Source of the DNA: Gnetum montanum
Taxonomy: Eukaryota > Streptophyta > Gnetopsida > Gnetales > Gnetaceae
Reading direction: 5' to 3'
DNA: 64,000 nucleotides
Assembly (NCBI GenBank): GCA_015680685.1
Contig: MNCI01005374.1
Span: 277,557 to 341,556, forward strand
Under the pieces are notes generated by a model, which made no database searches, had not been told where the DNA came from, and saw nothing but the letters and a program-made list of their open reading frames with translations. Below, in pieces: positions 59,232-64,000 of this stretch (positions within the stretch are counted from its first letter, which is position 1; each line of letters starts with the position of its first letter). A program made the position numbers and the translations under genes.

Positions 59232-62060
59232 ATGACACCCAAAAAAAGAACAATAAGCAGGAGGGTCATCGCAACCCAAGGAGAAGTGACCCTAATAAGG
59301 AAGCAATCAACAACAACAACAACAACCCCAAAAGTAAGCATTAGAGTTATGCATGTCATTGGGCCTCATTGGAAGGAGCCTAAAGTAAAATCTATTAGGC
59401 AGATTCCTACTATAGAGCTGGGCCAATCTAGGCAGGTCGAGACTCCAAGATTGAGACCTAACTTAGAGGTAACACTCACAGAAGCCTACTTGGAGTGGAT
59501 TAGAATCAAGGAGGTCTAAAGTTCTATCTTGCAGGAATTGAACTTTTGATTCTTCTTGGAGTTGTCATCTAAAGAGGTCATAATGTAGTTGTAGGGGTCT
59601 CCTCTGTGATTCATTCTCTCCAATAGTGAAAAATGGTACATGGAGGAAACCTATCTGTTTTAGAACAATTGACAAGGAGATGCATTAGTAAAGATCAAAG
59701 ATATCAACATCTCCTATTTAGTTGAAGCCATTGTTGAAGCCCTTAGTTTGCCCAACATTGGGATAAAACTTATAAATAATTTCATGCAGGTGGACTTTGA
59801 AACAAAAAAAGAATGGATCTAGCAGTGCTATGGAGTGGATTGTAAGGAGTATGGTGCCCTGATGAAGGTAAAGAGAGCCTACTTTTAGATCATGACCTAT
59901 TACTTGAACCCAACGGTGAGGTCAAGAAAGATGACAACCTTCTCCACTAGGGCATGTGCTGCTCTAAGCAAAAGAATTTGTAGTCATCCTACCCCAGCTT
60001 ATTTTCCTCGAAATCAAGAAATGTTTGAAGGAAAATAAGAAGGGTAGGAAGACACTCTTCTTTTCATGCTTGATTAGAAAATTATGCAAAAGGAAAGGGA
60101 TAGCCTAGTACTCCAATGATATTATTTTTCACACTCCTTCCACATCATGACAAGAGATGATGAAAGAGAAGGCCATGGCAAAGCTTCAGGAAAAGGAGAA
60201 ACCATCATCACCACGACCTACAACCTCAAAAACCATACCAAAGATGCTTGTAGCTACTGAGTACCTTAAGAAACTTTGGGAGCAATAGTTGTAGTAATAA
60301 CAATGATCTACAGATGGTGAAAAGTCATCCGCCTACCATCTAGCCATGAGCCATTTGAATGAGGTTGCAAGGATCATCAGCTAGCTGGACAATGAAATGA
60401 CATTACTATTCTTTGTGTAACAAAACCATGCACCTATGAGACCCAATCCAAGTGCCAAGAAGATTACTGTGTTCATTCTTGAATAAGCATTTGCTAAAAT
60501 TTTAGGAAATGTAGTAGCCTTCTTTGTCATGTAAGAGAAAGGAGAAGGAACAATGATTTTGGTAATGCCAGACAAAGGTTAGTAGATATCGATGGAGGTG
60601 GTGGCTGATAGAGTTTTATATGTCTGTAATGCTCTTGCTGCATTCATACCAGATATAGCTACCATGGTAGATATACATGAATCAACAGAAGTAGGAAGTA
60701 TATGGATGAATGCTACCCAATACGAAGAAGTGTTGAAAAAACTAATGGAAGCTGGACAATTGTTTCTAGAGATCTTTGATCTTCTCAATGGTATAACTGC
60801 AAACCAGTTGTAGCTGCTAGAGATAAGGGACAAGTTACTGGTCACTAATGTGCAACTTGAGGAGGCCACAATGACCAATCAATGATTGGCCATCAAAGTT
60901 GTAGAACTACAAGCCCATCTATCAGATCTTGCCATTCTTCAACCTAAGCTAAAATGAGATGAAGATTTCCAATAGCTTCAACAGAAATATTAAGAGGCCA
61001 AGAATACAAAATAGATGACAATCTTCAACATGACCATGGCAAACAACACTAACAAGAACCTATTGCAAGTTCTCAAGGAGAACTTGATTCTTACCAGAGA
61101 TAACCATCTCCTACAAAATGCTAAGCAACACAAGGATCAGATGGTTGAATACATTTGTCAATAATAGGAGCATCTTTCCAAGGTAAACTTGGATTTAAAA
61201 AGATTGGCAGCTGAAAATAGTAATCTCTTGAAGGAGAAGTTCCATACACTTCACTAGAGAACTACAATTGAGATAGTTTCTTGAAAAAATGAGACCAAGA
61301 AATTTGAGAAAGTGAATTATCACTACATGGACTAGGTTAGACTACTTAAGAAGGTCAATGGACATGATATTAAATTGAAAAAGATGAAGGTGAACAAGGC
61401 TATCCAGTAACTTTAGCAAAGAGGTAATGTATGGTAACTCATCTTTAATGGAGTGAATGCATACAATCAAGTAGAGATCTGCTTAAAGGAGTTGTAGATC
61501 AAAGAGATGATTGAGTACATGAAGCTTGCCAACCTCTGGTATGCAAACTTAGCAATTCTAATAATAGGAAGGCTAAGAAATGAACTGAAAAAGTAGGTCA
61601 CCATCTCCTAGCTTCTCTATAAGGTTGAGTTCAAGCTCCATAAGAAAACAAAACAAAAGTTGGACAAAGTTAATGTGGATCTTGAAGTTCTTAGAAGTAG
61701 GTTCTCCAATAAACAAATTGTTATTGAGAACTTGGAAAGAAGGATGAATGACTACCATGAGCTATAGAACCTTGTCAAGATGTTTTATATTGAATCTAAA
61801 ACATTTGTAGCCTAGTTCATTAACATGAAGGAGATGTTTCCTTCACTTTCATGCCCATGGTACATCCCTACACTTGTTAATATCAACAAAGTAGCCTAGA
61901 CAATATATGATCCATAGAGCAAGGCAGAGAAAATAAAGGCACTATTGACTTTAAACTTTCAGCAGTAGCAGTGGTAGTAGCAGGGCAGCCTCAACCTCCA
62001 ATAAAACCAGGATGCGATAAAGGATCATTAGAGACATAGGAGCCTCCACCTCTATGCATC
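59232..62060 (+). pseudogene. ORF2 of element D: plant transposon-type domain plus coiled coil (broken)
   Basis: The start MTPKKRTISRRVIATQGE resembles MAPKRGQQEG of B. The domain region (about 59700-60110) aligns by eye with B: INISYLVEAIVEALSLPNIG, EYGALMKVKRAYF, MTTFSTRACAALSKRICSH and FFSCLIRKLCKRKGIA. From about 60.6 kb to 61.8 kb the sequence is E/K/L/N-rich with heptad texture (coiled coil). Many TAG/TAA codons interrupt it. The end near 62060 (EPPPLCIV) is approximate. A short CAA repeat lies at 59308-59325. Function unknown. Confidence 0.6.
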
Positions 62061-62303
62061 GTGTTAGACTTCATCACGCCTCTATCCCTTCAATAGGCGC
62101 CTACAGATTTTTGTCCAAGTGTCTAAATTTTTGTTGTAAATTACACCCATTTTTGTAATATGTACAATATGACACTCAGAGTTAGTTAGAGTCAGTTAGT
62201 TAGTTATTCCCTCAATAAAATTCCATACCTCCTCAAATTTTACAAGAAATTCAATTCCAAATTTTTTGACTCAAGGATGAGTTTTTAATTAGTTGTGGGA
62301 ATA

Positions 62304-63170
62304 TGATGAAGCATTAACAAGATAGGTTGCATTGATGCATCTTTGTTGACGTATTCTAGGATGCATTGATGCAGGTACATCAATGCTGATGTAGGTATTG
62401 CCTATATAAATGCACATACTCCTCATATTTATGGTACTTGTTGGTCATAGCCTAGTTAAACTCTTGCTATTTCTTTTTATAGATGTTGGAATAATTTCCT
62501 TCTAAGTGCACATAGAATGGATTCAAGTGATTGTATGACATTATTTAAGTGCATTTGTAACTGGACATGTTTTCATAAATGGAAATAAAATCGAGATTTC
62601 TTCTTTATATTGTAGCACTTAAACTAGCATAACTTTACTTTCTAGCAATTTATTTTGCATGCGATTTACTTTCCTGATATCAAATAATTAATATTATCAT
62701 TCACAAGTAACATAAGTGTGACCAGCTCGAGCATAACATATTAATGCATAAAAATCCCAACATTGAATACTTGGTACAACCTTAGCATACACTTGATAAC
62801 TTTATGATGTTAATATACATTCAAGATGTGTATAGAAAGTGGGAACATATACTCTACGTTAGGCTAATTAGTTAATGAAGTAGTTAATTAGTTACATGAT
62901 TTAGATATTGCATCTTTTTTTACTTAATCATTTAGGAATCAGAGAAAATAATAAAAAGCATAAAAATAAATATCATATGCCTCAACCACACTTAACCATA
63001 TGCATAGATTAATACAAGTGTGGATTGGGAAGACAATGACTCACAACTACATAATTCATCATCTAGGAATATTGTTCACTTAGGTAAATAAGTCCATAGA
63101 ATATGATTGAATCATGGGTACACGCTAGTGATTCATATGATTGGACGTATGAAATACCTGTTGCTCATCA
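62304..63170 (+). repeat. Element D 3' LTR (867 bp)
   Basis: It starts TGATGAAGC and ends TTGCTCATCA, which keeps the family's terminal motif. U3 carries ATTGATGCATC and TACATCAATGCTGATGTAGG units at 62330-62394, then a TATA box in GCCTATATAAATGC (about 62400-62409). No primer-binding site follows 63170, so it is the downstream LTR. Confidence 0.7.
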
Positions 63171-64000
63171 ACTTTTATGTCTAAATACTCTCTATGAGAA
63201 TCTTTAACGTACTCATATTGATTTTTTCTAATATCATATTTAGAGACCATATTAACCTTTTGTTATCTTTTTCTTCTTTTTATATCTTTCTTAGAAAATG
63301 AGTTGCATAGTAATTCTTTCTAACATCTTCCTACTAATTATCAAAGACAACATCTAGACTTACTCCCCTTTCAACCTACACCTTACTTCTAGGAGATACT
63401 AAATAGCCTTGAAAGAGAATGAAGTTGCAACTAACATGCCATTTCCCCCTTATTCCTCTTATATCAATGAATTTCTTTCAAAATAAATTAATATTAATAG
63501 TAGAATTTAGCTTCCTAAGTCTCAACTTTGTGATCTATATAATGAAAATGCTTTAAATTGGACTATTACTAGTCAAAGTTTGTAAATCTCTAAATTAGAG
63601 TTAGATATTGTTGGAAGTGGTATGTAACCAGTTCAGTTAAAATTCTTTACTGAAAAGGATGTTTCTCTTTGGAAATCTCATAGTTTACATTACCTACATG
63701 TTTCTAAACTCTTGTTGATAATACATCCTCATTTTACTTGCTGATTGAATTATCCATACTGGGTTTGTCATCTTAGTAAGCACTTTAATAAGTTTAAACA
63801 TTAGGTTATGTATCAAGCCATTGGACATCTAGAGAAGGATTCCTATGTTATTACACTTTCAAATTTTACTATGTCCCTCAATGATACATGTATTTTAGAT
63901 GCTTTCATGGTTGTTTTCTTTATTCCTTTTGATATGATGTTAGGTGCAATATATGCTACAATAGGTACTCACATGGTATTTTATCTCAGTTTGTCCATAG
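63171..64000. other. Unassigned sequence after element D
   Basis: The + strand from about 63490 has coding-like texture with stops (for example KDVSLWKSHSLHYLHVSK and MYQAIGHLEKDSYVITLSN), but I recognise no family. It may be transposon-derived. Confidence 0.3.

Larger units (their letters stand above)
58690..63170 (+). mobile_element. Element D: partial, diverged relative of elements A-C
   Basis: It contains the internal promoter block (58690-58775), leader, ORF2 (59232-62060), the purine-rich TGTGGGAATA and a 3' LTR (62304-63170). The gag half and 5' LTR are absent, as if truncated or deleted at the LINE junction near 58690. The sequence just before the LTR (CTCAAGGATGAGTTTTTAAT) matches the position and text of element B (CTCGAGGACGAGTTTTTATT at 23497-23516), so the relation is clear although overall identity is low. 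Confidence 0.72.

Overview
This 64-kb window is nuclear DNA of a seed plant. It is AT-rich, with plant-type LTR retrotransposons, plant LINE domains, tRNA-derived SINEs, and one host gene whose third intron is about 16 kb long and full of transposons. That pattern suggests a gymnosperm, probably a conifer, but this is inference: nothing in the window fixes the species. Nothing looks bacterial or organellar.

Host gene. The only convincing intact protein-coding gene is a five-exon gene on the + strand (37036-57397) for an organellar, most likely mitochondrial, bL9 ribosomal protein. Its exons are 37036-37209, 37307-37441, 37570-37695, 53818-53892 and 57233-57397. All junctions are GT-AG and phase 0, and the product is 224 residues. 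Intron 3 (16,122 bp) holds a 480-bp tandem duplication, an RTE-type LINE remnant (- strand), an array of reiterated palindromic motifs, and a 6-kb LINE flanked by a probable target-site duplication.

Region by region. 1-4.2 kb: AT-rich repeat-derived DNA with reiterated palindromic motifs. 4.2-9.5 kb: a decayed, multi-exon, unrecognised gene-like structure on the - strand. 9.6-11.7 kb: repeat-derived DNA. 11.7-36.0 kb: a nest of one LTR-retrotransposon family, made of a solo LTR, element A (5'-truncated), element B nested inside the last codons of A's gag, a truncated inverted LTR with expanded palindromes, and element C, which is full length (26820-36004, - strand) with a perfect 5-bp target-site duplication. 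SINE-bearing repeats flank C on both sides. 36.8-57.4 kb: the bL9 gene. 57.6-58.7 kb: a LINE endonuclease remnant. 58.7-63.2 kb: element D, a diverged relative of A-C. 63.2-64 kb: unassigned.

The main discovery candidate is the LTR family. Elements begin TGATGAGT and end ACTCATCA and use a tRNA-Asp-type primer-binding site, as Athila-like Ty3/Gypsy elements do. They carry gag (with a CCHC knuckle), a small conserved ORF, and then a second large ORF (putative plant transposon domain plus a long coiled coil). They have no visible protease, reverse transcriptase, RNase H or integrase. The second ORF sits behind its own TATA box, preceded by GATATC-type palindromes like those upstream of the TATA box in the LTR. 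The same layout in B and C, and partly in A and D, suggests a stable non-autonomous two-transcription-unit design rather than a chance deletion. All copies carry stops and frameshifts.
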